From contig OZ255624.1 in the NCBI GenBank assembly GCA_965276675.1, positions 3,162,001 to 3,226,000 of the forward strand: 64,000 nucleotides of DNA, in the 5' to 3' direction. The translations under genes were made by a program, and so were the position numbers. This DNA is from G965276675 sp965276675. GTDB taxonomy: Bacteria; Acidobacteriota; Terriglobia; Terriglobales; Acidobacteriaceae. Below are positions 55,567-63,849 of this stretch, one piece after another; positions within the stretch are counted from its first letter, which is position 1, and the number at the start of each line of letters is the position of its first letter. The notes under the pieces were generated by a model. That model did no database searches, was not told the DNA's origin, and saw nothing but the letters and a program-made list of their open reading frames with translations.

Positions 55567-56133
55567 ATGTCCCGGCCGAAAAGCGACGAGAAGAGAAGCG
55601 CCATCTTGGAAGCGGCGACGCGGATTATCGTGACGCAAGGCCTGAGCGCGCCGACGGCGGGCATCGCGAAAGAAGCCGGCGTTGCCAATGGATCGCTCTT
55701 CACCTATTTCGAGACGAAGACCGACCTTTTCAATCAGCTTTATCTGGAACTCAAGGCAGAGATGGCGACCGCTGCGCTGAAGGACCTTCGCGCGGGTGCG
55801 GAACCCCGGGAACAGTTGTCGCATATTTGGCAGCGCTGGGTGACATGGGCGGTGTCCTGCCCCGAGAAACGCCGTGCCCTTGCACAACTCAATGTTTCCG
55901 ACGAGATCACTCCGGAGACCCGTGCGGCGGGCCACAAGACGATGGCACGCGTTGCCGAGTTGCTCGAAGACATTCGGACCAGCGGTCCCATGCGTCAGAC
56001 CCCGATGGGATTCGTTGTCGCGATCATGAACTCTATCGCGGAGGCGACGATCGACATGATGGCTCAGGATGCGCTACATGCAAAAAAGCGTTGCAACGAA
56101 GGCTTCGACGCCCTCTGGCGCGCTGTGGCCTAA
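55567..56133 (+). CDS. TetR-family transcriptional regulator
   Basis: 188 residues from ATG 55567 (MSRPKSDEKRSAILEAA). The helix-turn-helix is GIAKEAGVANGSLFTYFETKTDLFNQLY; the C-terminal ligand domain is helical and unclassified. It likely represses itself and the SDR gene 50 bp downstream, given a shared 11-bp motif before both. The residues before 55567 lie over the promoter-like sequence and are unlikely to be translated. Confidence 0.9.
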   Translation: MSRPKSDEKRSAILEAATRIIVTQGLSAPTAGIAKEAGVANGSLFTYFETKTDLFNQLYLELKAEMATAALKDLRAGAEPREQLSHIWQRWVTWAVSCPEKRRALAQLNVSDEITPETRAAGHKTMARVAELLEDIRTSGPMRQTPMGFVVAIMNSIAEATIDMMAQDALHAKKRCNEGFDALWRAVA

Positions 56134-56150
56134 ATCGCTTTCTATTGTAA

Positions 56151-56161
56151 TGACTGACTAG
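56151..56161. promoter_or_regulatory. Candidate TetR operator upstream of the SDR gene
   Basis: TGACTGACTAG, 22 bp before the SDR start codon and matching 10 of 11 bases of the motif before tetR. A ribosome site (AAAGGAG) lies between it and the ATG. Confidence 0.35.
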
Positions 56162-56183
56162 CCACGCAACAAAGGAGCGCAGC

Positions 56184-57116
56184 ATGACCGATCCAACAGT
56201 GACAAGCGACGCCTCGGGGCGCAACGCGTACATCATCACCGGCCCAACTTCCGGAATAGGCCGAGCTACCGCTTTCGAAATCGCCAAGCACGGCGCAGTC
56301 GTCCTGGTCGGACGCGACAACAGAAAGCTGAACGAGTTGCAGAGGGAAATCGAGCGAGAGCGCGGGCAAGCGGTGCCCGTGGTATGCGATCTGTCGGATA
56401 TGGCCAGTGTGCGCCGCGCGGCAGGAGACATCGTTGACCTTCGTCTTCCGCTCGCGGGGCTGGTCAACAACGCGGGCATCCATCAAGCGCGGCCCACGAA
56501 GAGCGTTCAGGGGTGGGACATGACTTTTGCCACCAACCACCTTGGGCCGTTCGCCCTGACCGAAGCATTAATCCCGCATTTGCTTGACGGCGCCAATGTG
56601 GTTTTTGTAGCTTCCGGCGTAGAAGATCCTGAGCGCAAACCAGCTAAAATGGCGGGCTTTCGTGGTGGCCGCTACATCTCCGCAGAGGCGAGTGCACGCG
56701 GTGAGTGGGAGCCTGGAGGCTCCAAAGCTCCCGGTGCAGACGCCTACGCCACCTCGAAGCAATGCACCCTTGCCACGGCCCTGGAGTTCGCCCGCGAGAC
56801 TCCACGTCTACGCTTCAACGCTGTTGAGCCGGGCTTCAATCCCGCAACGGCTCTCGGACGCGAGGCCAATGCCTCTGTCCGATTTCTGTTGAAATACATT
56901 CTTCCGTTGCTGGTGCCTGTCATGAAGTACTGGAGCACCCCCAGGCAGGCCGCGCGTGTGATCGCTAAAGTGCTGATGAATGCACCGGGCGAGACCGGCG
57001 TCTACTATGACGACAAAGGCCATCCGATGCTTGCTTCCGCGCTCGTACAGGACCCACTCTTCACAGCCCGCGTTGTCGCAGAGACGCGCGCATTGTTGGC
57101 GACAAAACCGAGTTGA
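56184..57116 (+). CDS. Short-chain dehydrogenase/reductase (retinol dehydrogenase-like)
   Basis: 310 residues. Cofactor motif ITGPTSGIGRAT, LVNNAGIHQARP, and Tyr-x3-Lys in DAYATSKQCTLA. Arg/Lys after strand 2 (LVGRDNRKL) suggests NADP(H). Substrate unknown. AAAGGAG lies about 7 bp before ATG. It follows the TetR gene and may be its regulated target. It ends next to a truncated regulator on the other strand. Confidence 0.92.
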   Translation: MTDPTVTSDASGRNAYIITGPTSGIGRATAFEIAKHGAVVLVGRDNRKLNELQREIERERGQAVPVVCDLSDMASVRRAAGDIVDLRLPLAGLVNNAGIHQARPTKSVQGWDMTFATNHLGPFALTEALIPHLLDGANVVFVASGVEDPERKPAKMAGFRGGRYISAEASARGEWEPGGSKAPGADAYATSKQCTLATALEFARETPRLRFNAVEPGFNPATALGREANASVRFLLKYILPLLVPVMKYWSTPRQAARVIAKVLMNAPGETGVYYDDKGHPMLASALVQDPLFTARVVAETRALLATKPS

Positions 57117-57173
57117 GACGCAAGTGCGGCTCGCTCCGAATTAGTACCGGGAAGTCGGCTTGTCGGAAGCGAT

Positions 57174-57203
57174 CCGAATATTCCCGAATCACGGGCTATT
57201 CGG
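57174..57203. repeat. Inverted repeat at the 3' end of the truncated regulator
   Basis: CCGAATA-TT-CCCG and CGGG-C-TATTCGG face each other around AATCA, overlapping the regulator's stop codon. No T-run follows on either strand, so it may mark a recombination joint or a hairpin protecting convergent transcripts rather than a standard terminator. Confidence 0.5.
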
Positions 57204-57927
57204 ACGTAATCGCATTCAGGGAAGAGTAGCCGGCGATCCCGCGCCGGATGATGCCGGCGAATGCGCCCGTAATCCGGCTTTGCACAAGTTGGCCGGCCTC
57301 CTGCAAGTCGAGGCCAATCACCCAATCGACTTTGCCTCCCCACTCCCGTATGGCGTGCGCAGCCAGCTTCTCTCCCGCTTCAATGCCGACGCGGTAATTG
57401 TCCACACCGAAGAAGGTCGCATGCGGGTGCGGAATATCGATCGCGATCAGCGGAATCTTCGCAGCCGCGATCCTGTCGCCGATTGCGGGTGCGACCTCCT
57501 GCTCCACTTGGAACTCAATGACAAGATCGACCTGCTCCTTGAGGAACTCTTCGACATTCTTCACCGTGGTCGCTGCATCGTAGCGGTTGTCTAGGACGAC
57601 CAAATCAACGCTCGCAGCGGATGCTGCCTCGCGCAGACTCTTGGTTACTTCTTCTGAGAAGGGCATGTCAGCGCTCTGCCCACCGAAGCCGAACCGCATC
57701 TTCTTCGTCCGGGTCACATGCCGGTAGAGGCCATCAGGAGAGTGGGCAAGATATCCGCGGTGGACAAAAGTCTTTAGGACGCGATAGACCGTGGTCTTGG
57801 AGATTCTTGTCTGGCGATGGATCGCCTCCAGCGTCATCGGCTGATTGTCGGTCTGCAGCAGCTCCAGGACGTCCAGAGCCTTGGAGAGAATGGGAATGAG
57901 ATAGAGGCGCTTGGTCGTCTTGCGCAA
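57196..57927 (-). pseudogene. IclR-HTH regulator with truncated sugar-binding domain
   Basis: 243 residues from a TTG. Residues ~10-75 are an IclR-type winged helix (PILSKALDVLEL, ISKTTVYRVLKTFVHRGYL). From ~85 on comes a periplasmic-binding-protein fold (DLVVLDNRYDAATTVKNVEEF, PLIAIDIPHPHATFFGVDNYR), as in LacI-like sensors. It stops at ITGAFAGIIRRGIAGY... without the last third of that fold (~120 residues). One frame over, PECDYVRI continues briefly, which would fit a frameshift. It sits between rhaI and the rhaDB region, so it probably was the rhamnose regulator. A real, shortened protein cannot be excluded. Confidence 0.6.
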
Positions 57928-57982
57928 TGCAGTCTGCTCCAGCCGAGCGTACTCAGCCGCTCCAGTATCACGCGGAACGCAT

Positions 57983-58002
57983 CAGTTTCACTATTGAAAC
58001 TG
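57983..58002. promoter_or_regulatory. Near-perfect 20-bp palindrome upstream of the IclR-type regulator
   Basis: CAGTTTCACTATTGAAACTG, 9 of 10 positions symmetric, 56 bp before the TTG of the regulator and just after rhaI. Shares GTTTC-N6-GAAAC with the site upstream of the aldolase operon. Confidence 0.55.
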
Positions 58003-58034
58003 CAACACGAGTGCCCGCTCTGTAGAACTCCGGC

Positions 58035-59231
58035 TCAGGCGTAGGTTGAAACAGTGCTCGCATTCCTACTTGCCCGCTCCCGTTCCACGCGCTCCACGTA
58101 CCCGCTCTCCCGCAGCGCCTGGAGCGGATCGGCCGACAGCCCGCGGGCGGCGCGCCACTGCTGCACCACAGGCCGCACGTCCTGCCAGAAGGCCGCGCGG
58201 AAGCATTCTTCCGCATCCACCAAATGGCACTCTTGCTGAAGCTCGGCCAATCTCTCCTGATCGATAAGAGCGGCTCTGGCATACAGCTCCTGCGCTGAGA
58301 CAACGCTTTGGACCATCGCCTCCATCTTTCCCTTCAGATTGTGGCTCTGGTCGATCATGAAAGCGATGCCCTCGCGCTCTGAGCTTTCGGCGCTCAGAAT
58401 CTCGTGGAAGATGCGAAAAACCTGGTAGGGATCAATCGAGCCCAGCGTCAGGTCGTCATCGGCGTACTTTCGGTCGTTAAAGTGAAATCCGCCCAGAGCG
58501 CCGAGATGCAGGAGCCATGCCACGATCTGCTCGATGTTGGTCCCCTGGTAATGATGCCCCGTGTCTACCAGCACTTTCGCCTTCGGTCCAGCCCTGCGCG
58601 CCAGTTCGAGCGCCATTCCCCAGTCCGCGATGTCGGTATGGTAGAAGGCCGGCTCAAACGGCTTGTACTCCACCAGTATGCGCTGGTCTGCCCCGAGCGC
58701 GCCGTGGACCGTCGCCAGCACCTCCTCCATCCACACGATGCGTTTTCGAATGCTCTGCGTGCCGGGGTAATTGGATCCGTCCGCGATCCAAAGAGAGATG
58801 TCGCGCGATCCGAGCTCCTGCGCAATTTCGACCGAGTCCAGCAGATGTGCCAGAGCGTTGCCGCGAATCTCGGCGGCGGGGTTCGCAATCGACCCGTATT
58901 TGTACTCCTGCGCCTGAAAGAGATTCGGGTTGATCGATCCGGAGCGCACGCCGTGCTTCTTCTGGAGCTCGCGGACCTCGGCGACGTCCTTCTTTCCGTT
59001 TGGCAGGTCCCACAGAACATGCAGCGCCACCGTCGGACTAGCGCCAGTCAGTTTATTCACCTGACCGGCATCCGCGAACTTCTCCGCAAGGGTGGTCGCC
59101 GCACCGGCCTGGGTGAACTTGCCGAAGCGCGTCCCCGTATTGCCGAAACCCCAGGAGGGCACCTCGATCCGGAAGCTATCCAGTGCCTTCCAGACCCGTT
59201 CTGCTCTTCTTTCGCCCTCCGTTATACCCAT
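58035..59231 (-). CDS. rhaI: L-rhamnose isomerase (RhaI type)
   Basis: 398 residues. PSWGFGNTGTRFGKF, DGSNYPGTQS, VEYKPFEPAFYHTDIADWG (in part), LVDTGHHYQGTNIEQIV and GGFHFNDRKYADDDL place it with the RhaI/TIM-barrel isomerases found in Gram-positives and Pseudomonas, distinct from E. coli RhaA. Metal ligands are expected in EYKPFEP, DTGHH and FHFNDRKYADDD. Converts L-rhamnose to L-rhamnulose. Single gene with ~120 bp of upstream sequence after lutC. Confidence 0.94.
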   Translation of the reverse strand: MGITEGERRAERVWKALDSFRIEVPSWGFGNTGTRFGKFTQAGAATTLAEKFADAGQVNKLTGASPTVALHVLWDLPNGKKDVAEVRELQKKHGVRSGSINPNLFQAQEYKYGSIANPAAEIRGNALAHLLDSVEIAQELGSRDISLWIADGSNYPGTQSIRKRIVWMEEVLATVHGALGADQRILVEYKPFEPAFYHTDIADWGMALELARRAGPKAKVLVDTGHHYQGTNIEQIVAWLLHLGALGGFHFNDRKYADDDLTLGSIDPYQVFRIFHEILSAESSEREGIAFMIDQSHNLKGKMEAMVQSVVSAQELYARAALIDQERLAELQQECHLVDAEECFRAAFWQDVRPVVQQWRAARGLSADPLQALRESGYVERVERERASRNASTVSTYA

Positions 59232-59354
59232 CTTCGCTGCCCCTACCTTCCCCGCCCTGCCAGTCCGGAAATCTACTCCCTATTGAATACCCAGCAGAGT
59301 GCATCATTTCAACGCAGAAGCGAAAGCCATTCCCAATACCACCATTTATATGAG

Positions 59355-60026
59355 TTATATGAGAAGGAGCACGTCCAGGAAACGTGGCCCGTGCACTCCC
59401 TTAATGCGCGTCATCTCGATGTCAGCCGTAGCGGAGGGTCCGGACACAAACGTCGTCGGCAAAGCGGCTGTTCCTGCCAGTATGTCCATCGCCTCGGGAA
59501 CTGTCTCGACAACATCTTGCTGGCGCACAACGCACAGGTGATAGTCAGGAACCAGTGTGGCCGCTCTGCGACCCTGCCCCGGCCCATGCTGCAGGACCAG
59601 TGTTCCCGTCTCGGCGATCGCGACAGTAGCTCCGGTCAGCACGCCATCAAAGCTATCGAGATCCCTCAGCGACATGCCCCGATCAACGACGATGTCGAGG
59701 TCCGCTGACAGCAGACTATCCGGTAGTGCCTCCGGCACAAGCATCCGCGAGGCATTGCGATGCGTCAGGAGCTGTCTGACCACCTGCGCAGCCTCCTGCG
59801 GCGATGAGCGGACCACATGGGCGTCGTAATCACGGAGGCGATCTTGGAGCAAATCCAGGATCTCGTTCCGGCTCCGCGACGGCAACCGGCGATACTTGCG
59901 CGGGATGGATAACCACTCCACGGCCGCAGTCGCTCGAGCCGTGCCACTCTCCTCCCCATACCCAGCCCTACGGGCTGCCCGGATTTTGTGCAGGATCTCT
60001 GCGCGTGCACCTCCGTCAGCGGTCAT
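59355..60026 (-). CDS. lutC: Lactate utilisation protein C
   Basis: 223 residues from ATG 60026, which has AAGGA at 8 bp; an ATG two codons earlier is too close to it. DUF162/LUD domain with LDIVVDRGMS, GVLTGATVAIAETGTLVLQHGPG (in part), LVPDYHLCVV and SATADIEMTRIKGVHGP. LutABC together oxidise L-lactate to pyruvate at the membrane. It overlaps lutB by 11 bp. Confidence 0.92.
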   Translation of the reverse strand: MTADGGARAEILHKIRAARRAGYGEESGTARATAAVEWLSIPRKYRRLPSRSRNEILDLLQDRLRDYDAHVVRSSPQEAAQVVRQLLTHRNASRMLVPEALPDSLLSADLDIVVDRGMSLRDLDSFDGVLTGATVAIAETGTLVLQHGPGQGRRAATLVPDYHLCVVRQQDVVETVPEAMDILAGTAALPTTFVSGPSATADIEMTRIKGVHGPRFLDVLLLI

Positions 60027-61584
60027 GGTCATCTTCCTTACGATCGCGTCTCTCCCACCACTGCCGAAACGTCTCTTCGGGCATTGCCTGCAGGTCCCGC
60101 ACTTGGGTCCAGCCTCCAAGGAGGCCAGGCAGCCACCCGATCCACCTCTCTCCGCGTCCATCCCTTCGAACCAGAGGCGTCTCCGCCATGCGGCCCAGCC
60201 GCTGCGCCGCGCGAAACCGCCGCTCGCTCCGGAAGATCGCACCCATGGCGCGCATCGCCAAAGCTTCAGGGTTCGCGAGAACACGCAAGCCGGAACTTTG
60301 CTTTCGCACCACCTTGTTCCGAAGGTGCACCAGGACCTCCGGGATGTTGATCTTTACCGGACACACCTCATAGCACGCTCCGCAAAGCGATGAGGCGTAG
60401 GGCAGCGATTGCGCGTGCTCCATCGATTGCAGTTGCGGGGTGAGGATCGCTCCGATGGGGCCGGCGTAGACGCTCCCATAGGCATGACCACCGGTCTGCT
60501 TGTACACAGGGCAGACGTTCTGGCAGGCACCGCAGCGGATGCAGTGCAGCGTCTGACGGCCCTCCTCATCGGCCAACACCTCTGTCCGGGCGTTATCCAT
60601 CAGGACCACATGGAACGATTGTGGTCCATCACCCTCTCGCACCCCGGTCCAGATGGAGTTATACGGGTTCATTCGCTCGCCTGTAGCCGAGCGAGGAAGG
60701 AGCTGCAGCAGAACCTCGAGGTCCTGAAAACGCGGAACCACCTTGTCGATTCCGGCGATAGTGATCAGCGTCTCGGGCAAAGTGAGGCACATGCGTCCGT
60801 TGCCTTCACTCTCGACGATGCAGACTCCTCCGGTGTCAGCGATCAGGAAGTTCGCTCCGCTGATACCGGTCTGCACCCGTAAGAACTTTTCACGCAGAAA
60901 TCGGCGGGCCGCGTCGGCGAGGTCCTGTGGGGTGTCGCCCAGTTCCGGCAGATTCATCTCGCGCCGAAAGATCTCGCGCACCTGCTGACGGTTCTTGTGC
61001 AGCGCGGGAACGACGATGTGCGATGGCTGGTCTTCCCCAAGCTGGATGATGAGCTCCGCCAGATCCGTCTCGTACGGGTGGACGCCGGCGTCTTCGAGCG
61101 CCTTGTTGAGCTGGATCTCCTCCGTGGTCATCGACTTGATCTTGATGACCTCACCGAGAAATGCCTGGCCTGATCCCTCGCCCGCGCCGGACGCCGTTAC
61201 CGCGGCTTCGCCCGCAGTGCGCCCGCTGAGGTTGGAAGACGTTGCTCCGGCAGCAACCGCCTCCTTTACCAAGCGCACGACAATGGCGCGAGCCTCCGCC
61301 GCATCGCGTGCCCAATGAACGACACCTCCCGCCCGGGTGCAGTTCTCTTCGAACTGCTCCAGGTACACGTCAAGATGGTCCATGGTGTGCTCACGAATGC
61401 GCCGGCCGGCCTCGCGCAGCTCCTGCCAGTCCGGCATCTCGTCGACGACGCGGCCGCGCTTCACCTGGATCACTTCCGTGGCATGCCGGACGTTTTTCCG
61501 GAGTTGCGTATCGCCGAGCAACAGCTTTGCCGCGACCTGGAACGAAGGCGCGGTTCGAGGATCGAGCGCGGTTCCACCACTCAT
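60016..61584 (-). CDS. lutB: Lactate utilisation iron-sulfur protein B
   Basis: 522 residues. LUD domain (KSMTTEEIQLNKALE, ISGANFLIADTGG) then two 4Fe-4S motifs CIRCGACQNVCPVYK and CGACYEVCPVKI in the C-terminal third. An extra Ser/Gly/Ala-rich segment of ~30 residues (around 130-160) precedes KSMTTEE and is not typical of LutB. Overlaps lutA by 4 bp and lutC by 11 bp, so lutABC is one operon. Confidence 0.93.
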   Translation of the reverse strand: MSGGTALDPRTAPSFQVAAKLLLGDTQLRKNVRHATEVIQVKRGRVVDEMPDWQELREAGRRIREHTMDHLDVYLEQFEENCTRAGGVVHWARDAAEARAIVVRLVKEAVAAGATSSNLSGRTAGEAAVTASGAGEGSGQAFLGEVIKIKSMTTEEIQLNKALEDAGVHPYETDLAELIIQLGEDQPSHIVVPALHKNRQQVREIFRREMNLPELGDTPQDLADAARRFLREKFLRVQTGISGANFLIADTGGVCIVESEGNGRMCLTLPETLITIAGIDKVVPRFQDLEVLLQLLPRSATGERMNPYNSIWTGVREGDGPQSFHVVLMDNARTEVLADEEGRQTLHCIRCGACQNVCPVYKQTGGHAYGSVYAGPIGAILTPQLQSMEHAQSLPYASSLCGACYEVCPVKINIPEVLVHLRNKVVRKQSSGLRVLANPEALAMRAMGAIFRSERRFRAAQRLGRMAETPLVRRDGRGERWIGWLPGLLGGWTQVRDLQAMPEETFRQWWERRDRKEDDHDR

Positions 61585-62357
61585 CGCGAGACCGCCTCTT
61601 CGCTCGCCAAGATCTCGGCGAGGTGAACTGTCTTGACTCCGGTTCTTTGCCGGTGAAGAGCACCGAGGATATGCATGAGGCAGCTATTGTCGCAGGCCGT
61701 GCAGACCTCGGCTTGCGTATTCAGGACCGCCGTGGTCTTCTCCGCTAGCATTGCGCTCGAGACCTCCGCGTTCTTCACAGCAAAAGTCCCACCGAAGCCG
61801 CAGCACTGCTCCAGTCCTTGCAGTTCAACAAGGTCGATGCCCTTCACCGCCTTCAGCAGCCGGTGCGGTCCGTCGCCGAGCAGCAAGTTCCGGAGGCCGT
61901 GGCAGCTCGCATGGTAGGTGACCCGATGCGGATAGTACGCTCCGACGTCCTCGAGTCCCAGACGCCTGGTGAGAAACTCCGAGAACTCCCACACCCTCGG
62001 GAGCAGGTCCTTCACTTCGCTCATCAGCTTGTTGCGCCCTTCCTCAGCCGCCAGCTTCTCCGCCATCAAGGGGTAGTGATCGCGCATCATCGCAACGCAG
62101 CTTGACGAAGGGACCACCACGGCCTCCGCATTGTGGAATTGCGCAACGAACTGTTCCATCAGAGGCATCGCTTCCGTCTGATATCCCGTGTTGTAGTGCA
62201 TCTGGCCGCAGCAGGTCTGCCCGGCAGGAAAGTCGACCGTGTGACCGAGCCGCTCGAGCACCCGTACCACGGACTTTCCGGTCTCGGGGAACAGCGTGTC
62301 GTTGTAGCACGTAATAAAGAGCGAAACTCGCAGACCAGCTCCAGGCCGCGCAACCAA
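61581..62357 (-). CDS. lutA: Lactate utilisation protein A (Fe-S oxidoreductase)
   Basis: 258 residues with two CCG domains: CCGQMHYNTGY and EQCCGFGGTFAVK, plus HASCHGLRNL and CTACDNSCLMHI. Together with LutBC it forms the L-lactate dehydrogenase complex. The frame opens at a TTG (62357) without a clear ribosome site; no ATG lies upstream in frame near the expected start. Divergent from rhaT across a 111-bp gap. Confidence 0.92.
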   Translation of the reverse strand: MVARPGAGLRVSLFITCYNDTLFPETGKSVVRVLERLGHTVDFPAGQTCCGQMHYNTGYQTEAMPLMEQFVAQFHNAEAVVVPSSSCVAMMRDHYPLMAEKLAAEEGRNKLMSEVKDLLPRVWEFSEFLTRRLGLEDVGAYYPHRVTYHASCHGLRNLLLGDGPHRLLKAVKGIDLVELQGLEQCCGFGGTFAVKNAEVSSAMLAEKTTAVLNTQAEVCTACDNSCLMHILGALHRQRTGVKTVHLAEILASEEAVSR

Positions 62358-62468
62358 TGACTCGCCAGAGGCGCGGAATTCAATTGGGGAGTGTATTTCC
62401 CGGACGTAACTACCGTCAGTTTACGATGGTATGCGTTTTATAGTACCAATCCCCTGCACGAGGCCACC

Positions 62469-63650
62469 GTGGGACTAAATCCGTTTATCGGCGTCGTATA
62501 TCACTGGATCGGCGGCTTCGCCTCGGCCACGAACTTCATCCCGTTCCGCGGGATCAAACGCTGGTCGTGGGAGGTCTACTGGCTCATACAAGGATTTGCA
62601 GCGTGGATCGTCGCTCCCATCATCCTCGCCTCGCTGCTGGTTCCCGGTCTTTTTTCCATTCTCCATGCGGCGCCGCCATCGGTGATTAGCTATGCAATCT
62701 TCTGGGGAGCCCTCTGGGGCGTCGGCGGCCTCACTTTCGGCCTTGCCATCCGCTATCTCGGCATTGCCCTCGGATACGCAATTGCGCTCGGCCTCTGCAC
62801 CGCCTTCGGAACTCTCGTGCCTCCGATCTTTCACGGCCAGATGAACACCATCCTGCACGAGACCTCCGGCCGCATCATCCTTGCCGGAGTCGCCGTCTGC
62901 CTCATCGCAGTAGCCGTGAACGGGGCCGCCGGGCTCTCCAAAGAAAAAGAAGTGACGCCAGAAGAAAAGGCCGAGGCCGGTGAGAGCGACTTTTCCTTTG
63001 GCAAAGGGGTAGCCGTTGCCATCTTCGCCGGCATTATGAGCTCCTTCTTCGCTTTTGGCCTCGACGCCGGAGCTCCGATCGCTGCCATTGCGAAGCAGCG
63101 CCTGCTTGCGGAGAACAGGCTCGATCTCTGGCAGAACCTTCCGGTGCTCGTCGTCGTTCTTTGGGGTGGCTTCCTTACAAATTTTATCTGGTCCGCAATC
63201 CTCATCTTTCGCAATCGCTCCGTCGCCCAGTTCACCGGGCAACCGGGCAGCAACCCGATGCGGTCTACAGCCGCCTGCGGAGACACCCTGGCCGGCTTCG
63301 ATCTGCGGAACCCCAGCACCTCCGAGCGACTCTCGTCATCGACGCTCGCCGCAAACTACATCTTCGCCGCACTCGCCGGCGTGGTCTGGTACTTCCAGTT
63401 TTTCTTCTATTCCATGGGCCAGACTAAGATGGGCAAGTACGATTTTTCGAGCTGGACCCTTCACATGGCCTCGATCATCATCTTCGCCACACTCTGGGGA
63501 CTCTTTTTGAAGGAGTGGCGCGGGACCAGCCGCCGCACCAAGAGTCTGGTCGCAGCAGGACTCTTCCTCCTCGTAGGTTCGACCGTAATTGTCGGGTACG
63601 GCAACTACCTCAAAGCAGGTCAGGACGCCAAGCTGGTCTCCTCGCGTTGA
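62469..63650 (+). CDS. rhaT: L-rhamnose/H+ symporter
   Basis: 393 residues from GTG 62469, chosen because GAGG lies 6 bp before it and the protein then opens GLNPFIGVVYHWIGGFAS like E. coli RhaT (E. coli also begins within a few residues of this). About ten membrane helices; KRWSWEVYWLIQG and YFQFFFYSMGQTKMG are family hallmarks. A charged loop (KEKEVTPEEKAEAGES) joins the two halves. Imports the rhamnose used by the genes upstream. Confidence 0.93.
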   Translation: MGLNPFIGVVYHWIGGFASATNFIPFRGIKRWSWEVYWLIQGFAAWIVAPIILASLLVPGLFSILHAAPPSVISYAIFWGALWGVGGLTFGLAIRYLGIALGYAIALGLCTAFGTLVPPIFHGQMNTILHETSGRIILAGVAVCLIAVAVNGAAGLSKEKEVTPEEKAEAGESDFSFGKGVAVAIFAGIMSSFFAFGLDAGAPIAAIAKQRLLAENRLDLWQNLPVLVVVLWGGFLTNFIWSAILIFRNRSVAQFTGQPGSNPMRSTAACGDTLAGFDLRNPSTSERLSSSTLAANYIFAALAGVVWYFQFFFYSMGQTKMGKYDFSSWTLHMASIIIFATLWGLFLKEWRGTSRRTKSLVAAGLFLLVGSTVIVGYGNYLKAGQDAKLVSSR

Positions 63651-63749
63651 AAGCCCCAGAGCTTCCCAGCTTTGGAGCACGCACGAGCACATCACACCCA
63701 GTCTCTCGCCGCCCGCTTAGTGCTTCGCCTGGTGGTGTGACGGCTTACA

Positions 63750-63765
63750 AAGCGTGTCTTAGCAC
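63750..63765. repeat. IS-end-like sequence, possible relic
   Basis: AAGCGTGTCTTAGCAC resembles AGGGCGTGTTAGCAC at the end of the IS element ~100 bp to the right and has the same orientation. It may be an old terminal repeat left by another copy. The stretch 63651-63850 otherwise shows no gene. Confidence 0.35.
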
Positions 63766-63849
63766 CTAGTTTATTGAAGCGCAGTTACGTATCGGAGCCG
63801 GGAAGACCGGGGCAGGTCGATAAAAAAGCCTCGATCATTGCCGGGTCAC

